Assembly: GCA_015680685.1 (NCBI GenBank)
Contig: MNCI01015581.1
Location: 65,033-129,032, forward strand
From: Gnetum montanum
Lineage: Eukaryota; Streptophyta; Gnetopsida; Gnetales; Gnetaceae
Direction of reading: 5' to 3'
Length of the DNA: 64,000 bases
Part shown: positions 24,321-35,601 of the stretch, in pieces
Position numbering within the stretch: position 1 is the stretch's first letter
Layout of the letters: each line of letters opens with the position of its first letter
Position numbers and translations under genes: made by a program
Notes under the pieces: model-generated
The model's input: only the letters and a program-made list of their open reading frames with translations
Databases searched by the model: none
What the model was told of the DNA's origin: nothing

Positions 24321-24440
24321 TTCGAGCACAAAATCTGGATGCAGCAGAGACAGAGGAAGATGATGCTTCTGGAGTTCGCGTGAAGCAAATGCAAGAATGA
24401 ATTTTGAAATGAGTTGCAGTTTGCAGTATCAAAACCGTGA

Positions 24441-24460
24441 ATATATATACATATATATAC
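24441..24460 (-). promoter_or_regulatory. Candidate FQR1 TATA region
   Basis: A TATATATA-rich stretch lies 121-140 bp upstream of the FQR1 ATG. That distance allows a 5' UTR of about 90 nt. The stretch is nearly palindromic, so orientation is not informative. Confidence 0.45.
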
Positions 24461-24854
24461 ACAAACAATAAAAAAAAAACAAACAAGCCACAAGACACAA
24501 GAACAGACCCCACGCCTAAAAAAGTTCAGTACCGGAAAAGCAAAACAGTATCAGCAGCAGTTGACCAGTAACAACATTCCACGCTAACATCTTTTCGTAA
24601 TTAATCAAAAAATTTAGTAAAAGGATATTTAATCCACAAATATCATCATCATCTTAGTCTTGTCCCAACAAAATAGGTCCCCTACCTGAGCTCTTTTTCG
24701 TTATTCAACAAAATAAGGTCAGCTCCTCCATGAGTAGTTGTTTTTCGTCCTTTGTCTTCGTGAAAAGCTCCATCTCAAAGATCTAAAAATAGAGAAACTA
24801 AATTTTCAGGATGTTGGAACCCTAAAATAATTATAATATAGGTACTCATCAATA

Positions 24855-24980
24855 AAATATTTGGAGCTTTGGAGCTTTCAAGTAAAGAATCTTACCTTTA
24901 AGCTCAGTAAAATATTTAGAGCTTTCAAACAAAGAATCTTTTTTAGAGCTTTCAAACAAAGAATCTTACCTAGAGAAATA
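24855..24980. repeat. Short tandem repeat upstream of FQR1
   Basis: Three diverged copies of a unit containing AGAGCTTTCAAACAAAGAAT, ending TCTTACCT in two of them. Confidence 0.65.
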
Positions 24981-25864
24981 AATTTTGATCTTTTGTATTC
25001 CGTATGAATTTAATATTTTTCTCTTTTCCAAACGTTTTAAATCATCTTAGATTCTTGCCTATATTTAACTGTGTTTTTCATGTATTGCTATTTATGTATA
25101 TTGCACGGATTCACGATTCTTTCCATATCGATAAAGGTAACATTTATGCTCTACTTTTGGCACCAACAGATGCTTTGAATCTGCACAGAAGTAATAAAAT
25201 ATCGAAAAAAAAAAAACATTTATGACGACTCTTGGTGCAAGTCTTTTTTTTCAACTGCCCCAGAATCTTCAAACTTTGCAGACGAATTCAACCTGTCAAT
25301 TTTGCCAACCGGCGCAGAAATGGAATTTGCAAGTAACATGGCAAGGCTGCCGAGGAAGTTCGAGGTAACAAGAAAGTTAGGTTGATTGATTGATGGATTT
25401 GTCATGTTTCTAGACTTCTTTGGATTCCGTTTCGTTAGTGTCGACAGCTTCGAACCAATGACCTGACATTCAAATACGTCATCTTGTTGTCATGCTTGCA
25501 TACATTCAATCGTATCATAAATTTCTCCTTTTACAGGAAACAAATATCTCTTCCGCGGGAGATTTACTGGACTAAGGTTTTACCAGGTTTCCTAGAGCAA
25601 GAATCGTGCGCACCAAGAATTTGTTTGGTAATGAATGTCATGTATCGCCAAAGGTTTTTTTTTATGGATTTGCAGTATGTTTAGTGTCCTTACATGGGTG
25701 GATTTTGCTTCCAAGTTAATGGGTTTTTTATTTAATAAAGAAAATGGTTACTATTTCAGTGCTGGGTGGACGATTGGAATGTTCATGTTTATTAACTTTT
25801 GCAGACGTGCTAGATGGTGGAGACTTGAGAATATGCCACCCAAACTTGGTAAAATAATGTCATG

Positions 25865-26070
25865 CTTTCATGTGTTCAAATTTGCAAATGTATTTTTGTG
25901 GATAATGGTGGGGGTTGCCTAGCTTACCCAAAATCTTACATGGTGACAGGTTGTGAAATTGTGTGGTTAGGGTCATCAAACGTAAGCATTGCATCAGTGC
26001 TTTTGTTGTCGTGTGTGAAGTTTGTCGGCAGGTCATAATAAACATGAATTTCGTTATTCAACGTTAGATT
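25865..26070 (+). repeat. Dispersed repeat, copy 1
   Basis: Aligns over about 200 bp with 51655-51850, sharing for example GTGTGGTTAGGGTCATCAAA and TTATTCAACRTTAGATT. No transposon feature recognised. Confidence 0.7.
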
Positions 26071-26394
26071 CAAACTTGCCCTGTGTGAGGAGACATGTTC
26101 TGGTCCAACATATCCTACCTAAAGATCAATATTCAAACTTCAACATCATGGAGAGTTTCAAATTCGCTTGTTTACATGCTTAGTCTTCCGGAATTAGTTA
26201 CTTATAACTTCGTGGGTAGGTTCTTTTTAACTTATAGCTAACCCAAGATGCAAGTTGATTTGGAGTTCGTTTAATAGTCTAAGTTTGTAATAATGAGGTG
26301 TTCGAATAGTGATATGGTGATATGGACCCGTTGAATCTATTGAAAAGTAGAAATGTACATGCTATGAGTTTGAAGCGGAAGGGGGACGAGGGGT

Positions 26395-26550
26395 GGGGTG
26401 TTGGGATTTGAAATAAGTGTAATATAGGTACACCCCAAGATATATAGTTCAATTAGAACTTTATAACTCAAGCCCTGCCTATTAGAATTGAACTCATAGC
26501 TTGGAGCTTGCAAATCAAGAGTTTTACTACTAAGTTAACACCTCCTTGTT
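26395..26550 (-). repeat. tRNA-derived SINE-like element, type 1, copy 2
   Basis: The complement starts AACAAGGAGGTGTTAACTTA, with A-box-like TTAACTTAGTAGTAAAACTC and B-box-like GAGTTCAATTCTAATAGG. It ends TCCCAACACCCCACCCC, like the 18338 copy. Confidence 0.5.
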
Positions 26551-27345
26551 GAAAGCCAACATTAAGGAAATTTCAAGACAATTTCAATGCACATAAGTAA
26601 ATATATTTAGTTTTCATCTCAAAATAGCATTATTTGATGGGAAAAAATTTAGTATACTTTTTTAGTGTATTTGCTTACAGAAATTGAAATTTTATTACAT
26701 TTATAAACCTTGTGAATCTATTGGAGAGAAGAAATATATATGTTAGGAGTTTGAAAGATAACATTGAGAAAATTTCAAAGTGCCCTTAGTAACATTTGGA
26801 ACAAATTATCAAATTTGTATTTATTGGTTGCAAGGCCAATTACTAGCCTTGTCCAAGAGAGTCATCCTTTATCGCGATAAAATAATTTTATCATTGTAAC
26901 AGTGAAGGGGAGCTCTCTTGGTCACATTTTTTTTTTATACATTGCCATGGTAAATAAATAATTATCATCATAACATTGGGATAAGGTATGAACTTTTTCA
27001 TGAGAATTATTATGTGCGAGAGTCCAACTACTTTGTAATTTAGACTTTGTCGTTGGAAAATCAATTATGAGTGAATCAATTTGAGATTTTTTTGATTTAA
27101 AAAAAATTCTTTCATCCAAATAATAGATATATATCATAACTCTTTTTGCTTTAAGTATAAAAGATCATCTTTCAGATATTTTTGGAGGTCATGATATTAA
27201 AGAAGTTATCAATAAAACATCAAAATAATGGAGAATTACCCTAGGACGTAGAAAGTCAATTAGAATTTCTAATAAATATATAGCTAAACTAGTAATACCC
27301 TACTAATGTCTATTGGTGGGTCTTGTCAAAGTCAAATTTATGGGG

Positions 27346-27466
27346 AAGGGGGATAGGGATATTGGAACTGAAATAGTTTTTTACTTATAACTTAAATTGC
27401 CCACTAGAATCAAACCCATAACTTCGAGTTACAAATTAAGAGTTTTACCACTAGGTTAACACCTCA
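27346..27466 (-). repeat. tRNA-derived SINE-like element, type 1, copy 3 (truncated)
   Basis: The complement starts GAGGTGTTAACCTAGTGG and follows the type 1 order, but lacks the middle portion with the GGTGTACCTATATT phrase. Confidence 0.45.
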
Positions 27467-27720
27467 AACTCAAAATTATGACTATGTACCTCAAGCTATA
27501 TGACCAACAAAAAACTTTGTTAGAATGTAACTATAACATAACAATGCCTCAAAAAAATTAAATTTTATTACCTAATATATATTACAAGTAAAGCTTGGTA
27601 CAAGATCACATATGACTTTGGACATGCTTTGAATATTTTTATCACTTCAAATTGGTTTGGCTAGCTTTCAAGAAATATTTATTTAAACCTATTAAGGACC
27701 AACATTTGGAATGACAATAA

Positions 27721-27855
27721 GCTACTTGTTTTTCAAGTGGTAAGACCTAGGTTTAAGCCTAGGTGCAACCACTCAAAAAGAGGTTAGGCTTTTGTTCATC
27801 CACAAGCTCTTTAAGCTGGATGAGCATTGAGCCTCTAGGTGATGATCCTTATCTT
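27721..27855 (+). repeat. SINE-like element, type 2, copy 2
   Basis: Has AAGTGGTAAGACCTAGGTTT and GGTTTAAGCCTAGG boxes, AGGTTAGGCTTTTGTTCATC, and ends GGTGATGATCCTTATC. Confidence 0.45.
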
Positions 27856-27965
27856 TTTTTTATATATATAAGCCTATTAATGTATATAGGATGTTGGAAC
27901 TCAAAATAAGTAGGTGTCAAACACAATATATATATATATATATATATTAAAAATAAAAATCCAGA

Positions 27966-28512
27966 TGATGAATCACCATTTTGTGTTGGCTGTGACGTCG
28001 GGTACGCAACATTGGGGCCACAACGTCGCATATGGATCCAATGTCAGATGTTCGACGTTAGGGTATATACCCTGAGTCTATAAATACCACACCTAGGCTC
28101 TAGTTTTCACAAGAAATTCATTAGTTAGTTTTCAATTTTCAAGCAAGGTAGCAAAGCTCTTACTATTTCTTCTCCCTAGAGTTAGAATATTTTCTGAGTG
28201 CCCACAGAAGGAGTCTAAAGTGTGTACGGTTCTTTGTTCAAGCATTGATGTACTTGAGCACATTAGTGTAACGAGAATAAAATGAACTCTTTTGACAATC
28301 CTTGCAGCATTGAGAATAGCTTGATATTTTCTTTAATGCATTTTACTTTTTTGTTCTTTACTTTAATGCATTTCATTAAGCAATTTATTTCTAGTAATTA
28401 ATGAACATGAGCACAACCACTTCGAGCATTCATATAGTACTTGGCAACCCAACAATGCTTAATATTTGGTAGCCTAGTAGTGCTATATGTGTTCAGGAAA
28501 GTGGGGCGGTTA
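27966..28512 (+). repeat. Element F left LTR, first part
   Basis: Aligns with 50617 onward. U3 has a word cluster of GACGTCGGGTACGC type (27990-28065), then a TATA box (TCTATAAATACC, near 28078). It is broken by element E at the CTTGT site and continues at 35137. Confidence 0.8.
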
Positions 28513-28517
28513 CTTGT

Positions 28518-29340
28518 TGATGAGTGGCGAGGTACCCCTACACTCAACCATACGAATATGAGTGTTACATGTGCGATCCGGTCAAACTCTGCAGACTAAG
28601 TGCCTACACGCCTTATGGAACACTTAAGGTTAATCGTTCATTGTCTTCCCAGACTTACTTGTAGCTGTCACGGTTGTATGGTTAAGTAAGTCTGAGGTAT
28701 GTGATTTTTATATCTTTTCTGTTTTTATCTCCTATGCTAATGAGGTAAAAGGTGGAGAGCCTAATTGACTAACTTTAACTAACTAACTAAGCCTTAATGA
28801 ACCTAGCATCAGCATCTATTCCCACTTACCGTTCACACCCCAAACTAATGCAACCTTGATTACCAAATGTTATTCGTTACTGGGATCACCAAGCATAATG
28901 CATGTGCTCAAAGTGGTCGTACTAAATGCACTTAACTACGGGAGAAGGGTTGAGAAAGATTTAATCAACTAATAAAGCATTTAAACGATAAACAATAAAT
29001 AATAGTAATTAAAATCCTAATTAACTTAGTCCATGCATTGCAAGGTTTATCCAACAGTTCATCTTTATTTCCGTACACAAACTTGTGTTCAGGTACAATA
29101 TTTGCTTGAATAAAGATCCGTTCACTTTGGAGCTCCTACTATGGGCACATGGAAATTATTCTATCTATGGAGAGGTAAAAGAGTTTCGCTATGGTTTAGG
29201 CCTAAACTGAGAAAAAAGGGAGAGTTGCCTCTTATTTATAGATTTGGCGACGCACTACGATATCGCGTACGCGATATCACAGGGGATGCAATATCGTAGC
29301 AGACGCAATATCGTGGCCCATGCGATATTGTGTCCGATCA
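28518..29340 (-). repeat. Element E 3' LTR
   Basis: Plus-orientation start TGATGAGTGGCGAGG, end CCGATCA beside the PPT. U3 array 29253-29335 has about six copies of a CGATATCGC/GCAATATCGT word, next to a TATA box (TTTATAGA complement, near 29235). Confidence 0.88.
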
Positions 29341-29356
29341 TACCCCCATGACTGAA
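29341..29356 (-). promoter_or_regulatory. Element E polypurine tract
   Basis: The complement TTCAGTCATGGGGGTA is identical to the terminal PPT of A and G. Confidence 0.8.
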
Positions 29357-29711
29357 TAAAAACTCGTCCTTGAGTTCCTTACAAAATATTGGGACGGTAT
29401 GGGATTATTGACTCAAATGGAACTAATGGTGAATGGGATGACATGTGAACGGATCATCATTACAAGACATGAAAAAATTGGTGTTCATGACAACAAGAGT
29501 GAACATCTTATACATTTGACATCAGGCCTTATTTGGTAGCTGAGAGAGAAGAGAGAAGAGAGAAGAAGTCTGTTGTTGCCAACGCCAAGATTATGCCTTT
29601 TGTTGTCCATTCGTAAGTGCGCCATCCATCTCGTTCTTTGCATAGCTACATCAACACTGATCCATTCCAAGTGTTCCCTCCAGATCCAATCCATTGTTGC
29701 ATGATTGCCAT

Positions 29712-29742
29712 CTGCACATACAACACAGTCTTTTACTAGCAA
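29712..29742 (-). promoter_or_regulatory. Branch point and 3' splice acceptor, element E
   Basis: The complement has TTGCTAGT where G has TTGCTAAT. The acceptor CAG ends at 29712, directly before ATGGC. The position equivalent to the branch A is G, 24 nt from the acceptor. Confidence 0.45.
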
Positions 29743-29747
29743 GGGTA

Positions 29748-29838
29748 NNNNNNNNNNNNNNNNNNNNNNNNNNNNNNNNNNNNNNNNNNNNNNNNNNNNN
29801 NNNNNNNNNNNNNNNNNNNNNNNNNNNNNNNNNNNNNN
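29748..29838. other. Assembly gap (91 N)
   Basis: Run of N inside the element E spacer. Confidence 0.99.
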
Positions 29839-31106
29839 AAAAAGAACAAGCAAGATGGAGAAAAAGAGACAACTAGAACGTCGATAAAATGGATGTCAAG
29901 ATGGAAATGAACAAAATAGAGTGGATTGCAAAAATGTTAAGGGAAATAATTTAATTGATGCACCAAATAGGAATGTCAGTGGGTCCTCCCCAAAGTAGGC
30001 TCATGCCCTTAATGCCCTGACAAACCCACATTCAAAGAGTCCGTAGGCTTTGGGAATGTCAATTGGAACAAGAGTTAATGGAGAGAAGGATGGAGAGAAG
30101 AGAATGGAATGGAATCCCAAGAACAAGGTGGTGTACAGCCCCTTTTGTAGTTAATGATTAATGTGACTTAGTAGATCGCATTCCAAGTTCAGCCTCAACA
30201 AACCACTTCCAGTGACTTCACATTAATACATTCGGCTGACCCATCCTCTTGAAGTAACAAGAATGTCTCCACCAAAGAGTCACCAACATTCCAACGAAAN
30301 TTATGCGTGAGAACCACACCATGCAAAGGCTTTGTTATTTTTATTAACTCAGCTTCCCGATAATTGGGTAACGTCGAAGCGGTAAGAAAACTCAAGATGA
30401 AAACATCCAAGCACCCAAGAGAATGGCCAAAACAAATGCATCAAGTTCCCTTAAAGTCACACCCTTTTCAATCCTTGAGTCCTTCCTTAGTTTGAGAAAT
30501 ACCTAGTCACTGGTTTATTTATAGTTCTTCTTTACAAAGGGGCTGTACATTTCCAAGCCAAGAGAGACCATAGATATTTGTGGATGTATGGATGAAGTGG
30601 ACTCATTGCCTGCTATATCAAAAGAGCCATACCTTAGTATCAACATCATAATCGTAAAGGTAAAAATCAAACATTAGCAACCACTAGAAAAATAGTTCAT
30701 ACCATCATTAAGAACACCTATTAAATGACAAACTTGATAAGATGGATAACACACACACAAAGAAATGAAAAAGGTATAAACGATGTTGTAAAACAAAAAT
30801 AAGAAAAGTTAAAGAAATTTATAAAACAAAAATATGTAAAACAAAAAAACTAAAAAGAGTTGAGGGCTCAATTGATTAGCATAGGTGCCTATTTGAGCTT
30901 TATAGAAGTGTCCAACTTCTCCCAATTGATGTTTTTAGGTTAAGGGATGGAAGTTAGTGACGCTCATACTCCAATGTATCTATGCCTTCGTTGTGGGTGT
31001 AAGTTGTTTCCTCAGTTCATTCCATGCATGTTGGTGGGCTGCTCTCTTGATCAGCTGTTAACCAATGGGTGTTCTCTTGTTGTGTGGTTGCTACATACAG
31101 GCACCT

Positions 31107-31640
31107 TTATATATGAGGTTCTTGGGCACACCAGTTGCATGCAGGAGATGCTGAGCATTCCTCCATGTCATCACCCTTTGAGTCACTGTATGTGATGCAT
31201 GGAACTTTCTTCTTCTCGATCTTTCCATAAATGTTTACCTTAGATATTTCCAAGGAAAGATTGCGAATTCCTAGGTATGCATCTATTGTACTTAACCATG
31301 CCCATTCCATTATAATTGGGAAGTTCCCTTTGTTGCTGCTAACTTCTATCACTAGGAAATCAGCTGGGTATGACGAACCACACATAGTGGTAAGAATGTC
31401 CTCCACCAATCCCAAGGGAATGGTGATGGATTGGTCAGCCAGCTCTAATTGAATATTGCTCTTCTTGAGTGGAGGTAGGTTCCAGGCTTTATACATTTCT
31501 CATGAGATTAAGTTGACTTCAGAACCTGAGTTAAGAAGAGCCTTATGAGGTTCATTCCCAGCGACTTGGAGATAGATTAAGGGACTCCTAGGATCAGAGA
31601 GTTTCCTAGGAAGGTGGCCTACCTTGATCCAGTCGATAAC
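31107..31640 (-). pseudogene. Element E retropepsin-like protease
   Basis: Read on the complement: DWIKVGHLPRKLSDPRSPLI, then the active-site strand as LLNSGSEVNLIS (near 31535-31500), a stop, and a long open piece (31496-31107). That piece has the LADQSITIPLGLVEDILTT flap region, FPIIMEWAWLSTIDAYLGI and EKKKVPCITYSD. The catalytic Asp of D-S-G is Asn here, while element G keeps Asp. It is the C-terminal part of a gag-protease frame and the last enzyme domain before the spacer. Confidence 0.7.
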
Positions 31641-34190
31641 ATTATGTGTTAACATAACCATGTGCTTTAAGCTCTGTTGTTGGTTTGAAGGGAGCTCCGA
31701 AGCCTTATTTGTTGGAGGAGTGGTCATAGAATCAACCGCTTGTGGTTGTGAGAGCTTGTTTGGGCTTTTGGTTCTAAAGAAAGGTCTTCTCTTCTTGCAG
31801 TTGCCAGAACCAGCAGTGGGTTGAAGGTTTATAGCTCTCGTAGCATTGCGTTGCTGCGGTTGAGTGGGGAGTTCCCCTTGCATCATTGGAGAGGGTGGTA
31901 GTGGAACTACTGGCGTAAGAGATGCGGATGGATTTGGAGGATGGTATGTATGTGGTGCATCTTCCAAAGGAGAAGGAGTCCTAAAATACTCCTGAACTTG
32001 GTAGTGACATTGTTGAGTTACGTGACCCATAGAGTCACCTGGAGAAATTGGCTACTACACGTAGTAGCCATACGGGTCTAGTTGTTGGTAAGGGTATTGT
32101 TGTCTAGGCGGTGGCATCCCCCATGACTATGGGTGTTGCCACTGTTGGTGTTGCCCGATAGGTTGTGGCAGAGTTCCACTTGGATAATATGTTAACGGTT
32201 GGATAAGGTAACCTTCGGGATGCCTACCGTCTGTTAAGTGTTGGGTTGAGTGCATACACCCCAGACTCTTGTAAATGAGAGATTATTGGGCAACATCCCT
32301 TAGGATGGTCATATTGGCAGATCTCACATCCACCGTCATTGTCTGTATCTGAATCCACAACCTCATCGACGATAGTAATTTTTCCATTACCCTTGTCACG
32401 TGCATGGCTTGAATCTTTCCACTTTTTCTTATCATGGTCACTACTTCATTCCTCCTTAGACTCCTCTACGATTTTCAGGATAATTTTAATTTTACTATCT
32501 AAGGAGTTCCATATTTCATCTACCTTGGTCGATACTTTTGTTGTTAATTTTTGAAGCGGTAAGGTTTTTCTATTCACCAACTCTTCGTGTGGTGACTCAT
32601 CCTCTTCATCGCAGAATCTCACTCCCCTCTTTCGGAGAGAAGGATCGCGGTTGTACTCTTCTGCACTTTCTCTTTTCCATAGCTCCCCTTCTTCTTTAGC
32701 TACTTGCTCCAACAATCGATGAATTTCATGGGACCTAGTTCAAATAATCTCCCTTGGGCATATGTCCTAAGGGTTCTCCTAGTTTCATGTCTTAGCCCAT
32801 CTACAAGGTGGTGGAGTTAATCCCGTTGTACATAACCATGGCCTGGGCAACGATGTAGCAATGCATAATATCGGCCCATGGCAGCATCCAAGGGTTCGTG
32901 AGTACCTTGCTTCCATTCTTGGATCTGCTTACACAAGTTGGACACTCTGGAGTACGTTTGATATTTATCATTAAACAATTCTAGCATTATACTCCACCTC
33001 TTAATGGTTTCCGGTTCTAAGGACTGGTACCAACTCTCTGCTTCTTTTATGAGTGTCCTAGGGAACAACATTAACTTCTGCCACTCATTTTCAATATTTT
33101 GCAAGGTGCAGGCATCGTGGAATGCCTATAAGTGGTTTTGCGAATCAGCATTGTATCCCCCCTCAAATCATGGGATATTATTCATGTCTAATCTCTTGAT
33201 CTGACTGTCTTTTTGGTGCCTTGTAAGTATTCTAACTACCTCCGTAATGTCTAACATACTCCAGGTTGCTAGTAGGGGCTCGCCATGATCATCTCTCTCA
33301 TGATGTATATGATGCCTACATGGTTCCCTACTTTCCCTTCTTTCATGCCTTGACTCTCTCGAATGCCCTCGTCCTCTATCTCGACTCTCTCATCGAGGTA
33401 TCTCATTTTGCTTACCCTTATCCTCACCATTGTGCTCTTTGTGACTGCGTCTTGATGTGGAAGGAGAGGGTGAATGATGTGATGAAGGGGAAGAAGAAAG
33501 AGAACCATCACCATGACGATGTTTGTTACCTTCTCTTCGGTGACTATGGCCTTGATCGTGATGATGATCCAAATGCCTGTCCTTGTCATGTGTTTTTATT
33601 CCTTTAGTGAACACTTGGTGTTCATGGGGATCAGAACCAAGATTGTGTATTGTGGAGCGTAGGTTCTGATACCCCACCTCCTCACTATTGTTAAGAGGGG
33701 GAACATCATTTGATGAAGAACCTATTATACTTGGTTCACCATCTCCAATTTTGCTTAGGATGTGTAGGACCCCTTTGCCCTTCAACAATGTATGGTGGCT
33801 CTCCTGACGTGAGTCCCTTAGACGTTGCACTGCTGTGGGATAGTAATCCCTTATGTCATAATCTTCCACAATGTATTCAGTGTATAATTCCATCATGCCT
33901 ATCTATGCAAGAGCACAAAGAAGCATGTTAGGGACTACCCGATCTGGAGGTAACACTATGTTACCTTGCAAGTCTCTCCAACACAGTTGTTCATCCTGAT
34001 GGAGGATAAAGGTAAAATTGGGTATGTACTCATCGTGATGAGTATATACCACCCGATACTGTTGAGGAACTGAAATTTTTTGGTTATGTGTTTGGTGCTG
34101 CCAACTATCTCTAGTGTGATCCCTAGGTGATGAAGTGCTCTTGTTCAAAGAAGAAGACATTATGTCTGATTTGGTGTGCTGATTAACCAT
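31641..34190 (-). pseudogene. Element E gag relic
   Basis: The best-preserved Gag order in the window. An N-terminal MSSSLNKSTSS segment is followed by VVYTHHDEYIPNFTFILHQD and the CWRDLQGNIVLPPDR domain (34190-33903). Next comes an RS/RH-rich tract (RHLDHHHDQGHSHRR and SLSSSPSSHHSPSPS, about 33600-33440). The core has NIENEWQKLMLFPRTLIKEA and LFNDKYQTYSRVSNL (33104-32817), then a coiled-coil-like segment (32715-32446). The compact zinc knuckle CEICQYDHPKGC lies at about 32340-32300, before a Pro/Gln-rich linker (32030-31800). A few stops and frameshifts break it. There is no canonical C-X2-C-X4-H-X4-C knuckle. Confidence 0.75.
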
Positions 34191-34290
34191 TATTTAACTT
34201 TTTTTCTAATTAACCTTAAGGGTTTATTTTAAGTTTCCCAATGATGTGGATGATTTCCTATGTTCTACTTAGTGCACAAACAAATTAGTT

Positions 34291-34306
34291 GCTGGCAACG
34301 ATGCCA
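34291..34306 (-). other. Element E primer-binding site
   Basis: The complement TGGCATCGTTGCCAGC is close to the tRNA-Asp complement and lies one base inside the 5' LTR. Confidence 0.75.
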
Positions 34307-34307
34307 A

Positions 34308-35136
34308 TGATGAGTGGCGAGGTACCCCTATACTCAACCATACGAATACAAGAGTTACACGCGCGATCTGGTTGAACTCCGCAGACTAAGTGCCTACATG
34401 CCTTATGGAACACTTAAGGTTAATCGTTCATTATCTTCCCAGACTTACTTGTAGTTGTCACGGTTGTATGGTTAAGTAAGTTTGAGGTAAGTGATTTTTA
34501 TATCTTTTCTATTTTTATCTCCTATGCTAATGAGGTAAAAGGTGGAGAGACTAATTGACTAACTTTAACTAACTAACTAAGCCTTAATTAACCTAGCATT
34601 AGCATCCGTTCCCACTTACCATTCACACCTTGAACCAATGCAACCTTGATTACCAAATGTTATTCGTTACTGGGATCACCAAGTGTAACACACGTGCTCG
34701 AAGTGGTCGTACTGAATGCACTTAACTACGGGAGAAGAATTGAGAAAGATTTAATCAACTAATAAAGAATTTAAATGATAAACAGTAAATAACAGTAATT
34801 AAAATCCTAATTAGCTTAGTCCATGCACTGTAAGGTTTATCCAACAGTTCATCTTTATTTCCGTACACAAACTTGTGTTCAGGTACAATATTTGCTCGAA
34901 TAAAGATCCGTTCACTTTGGAGCTCCTACTACGGGCACATGGAAATTATTCTATCTCTAGAGAGGTAAAATTGCCAAAGTTTTAGTATGGTTTAGGCCTA
35001 AAATAAGAAACAAGGGAGAGCCACCTATTATTTATAGATTTGGAGATGCACTACGATATCGCATACATGATATCGCAGGGGAAGATGCGATATCACGTAC
35101 GCGATATTGCGGCCCATGTAATATCGCGTCACATCA
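34308..35136 (-). repeat. Element E 5' LTR
   Basis: Near-identical to 28518-29340. The word array at about 35047-35130 differs from that of the 3' LTR in detail. Outer flank is the TSD CTTGT. Confidence 0.88.
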
Positions 35137-35440
35137 CTTGTGTTAGGCTAGCTAGGTAATAGACATTAGTTTCAATCTACTGTACCCTTTATTCTTGTTG
35201 TAGGCGATTACATCCATAAAACATAAAATGATAAAAATTCATATACCTCAATTACACTTAAACCATACCCTTGAGCCTTACAAGTGTAGTTGGGAAGACA
35301 ACGAACATTATCAACGTTGTTTCACTTCTTAGAGAAACTAATGTACGAGATAACTATAGGTCCAAAAAATTTGATTGGATCACATGTAATGCCTTAATGA
35401 TTCATATGGTTGGGCATAGGGGGTACCTTGTCACTCATCA
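35137..35440 (+). repeat. Element F left LTR, second part
   Basis: Continues the LTR after element E, ending ACTCATCA. Matches about 51150-51449. A PBS-like TTTTTTTGTTGCTAGGGA follows at 35442-35459, with its first five bases ruined. Confidence 0.8.
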
Positions 35441-35601
35441 TTTTTTTTGTTGCTAGGGACCTTTTTGCTGTTTTGTACGCTATCTAGGATCTAGCAAAAG
35501 TATTTAAATCATTGGAATGAACCTAAGAGTCATATCTTGTTTTACAATTACTACATCAAATTCTCAAAGCACATTGTGATTTTTGTTTCACTAATTGACA
35601 A

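Larger units (their letters stand above)
24461..27965. other. Intergenic region 5' of FQR1
   Basis: No supported gene. It contains a short tandem repeat (24855-24980), SINE copies and fragments (24811-24850, 26395-26550, 27346-27466, 27721-27855, 27890-27932), a 200-bp dispersed repeat (25865-26070) and a (TA)n run (27930-27950). A 180-bp region with more CpG (25220-25400) has short open frames on both strands that I could not assign. Confidence 0.5.
29357..31106 (-). other. Element E spacer, ORF3 stump and assembly gap
   Basis: Holds the spacer blocks shared with A, C, G and H. A 91-base N run (29748-29838) lies just upstream of a branch/acceptor module (29742-29712). The first ATGGC after the acceptor opens only a short frame. 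In an offset frame, the peptide DWIWREHLEWI and following residues are shared with G (about 43425). A single N is at 30300. No full ORF3. Confidence 0.55.
28518..35136 (-). mobile_element. Element E: gag-protease-only LTR retrotransposon nested in F's LTR
   Basis: Complete element with TSD CTTGT at 28513-28517 and 35137-35141, LTRs of 823 and 829 bp, PBS, PPT, gag and protease. RT, RNase H and integrase are absent: the protease frame runs straight into the T-rich spacer that follows integrase in F and H. Same architecture as G. Confidence 0.88.

Noticed and set aside
23783-24493. 236-codon open frame on the minus strand over FQR1 exon 1 and intron 1
   Set aside because: It overlaps a well-supported exon in another frame and spans the intron. 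Its composition (Phe, Cys, Ile-rich) matches no family, so it is a chance frame.
25220-25405. Possible exon or gene fragment with moderately high CpG
   Set aside because: Short open frames exist on both strands, but I recognise no protein and see no consistent splice context.
33269-33607. Open frames opposite the RS/RH-rich Gag tract of E
   Set aside because: Shadows of the low-complexity Gag tract, which is conserved as protein on the minus strand.
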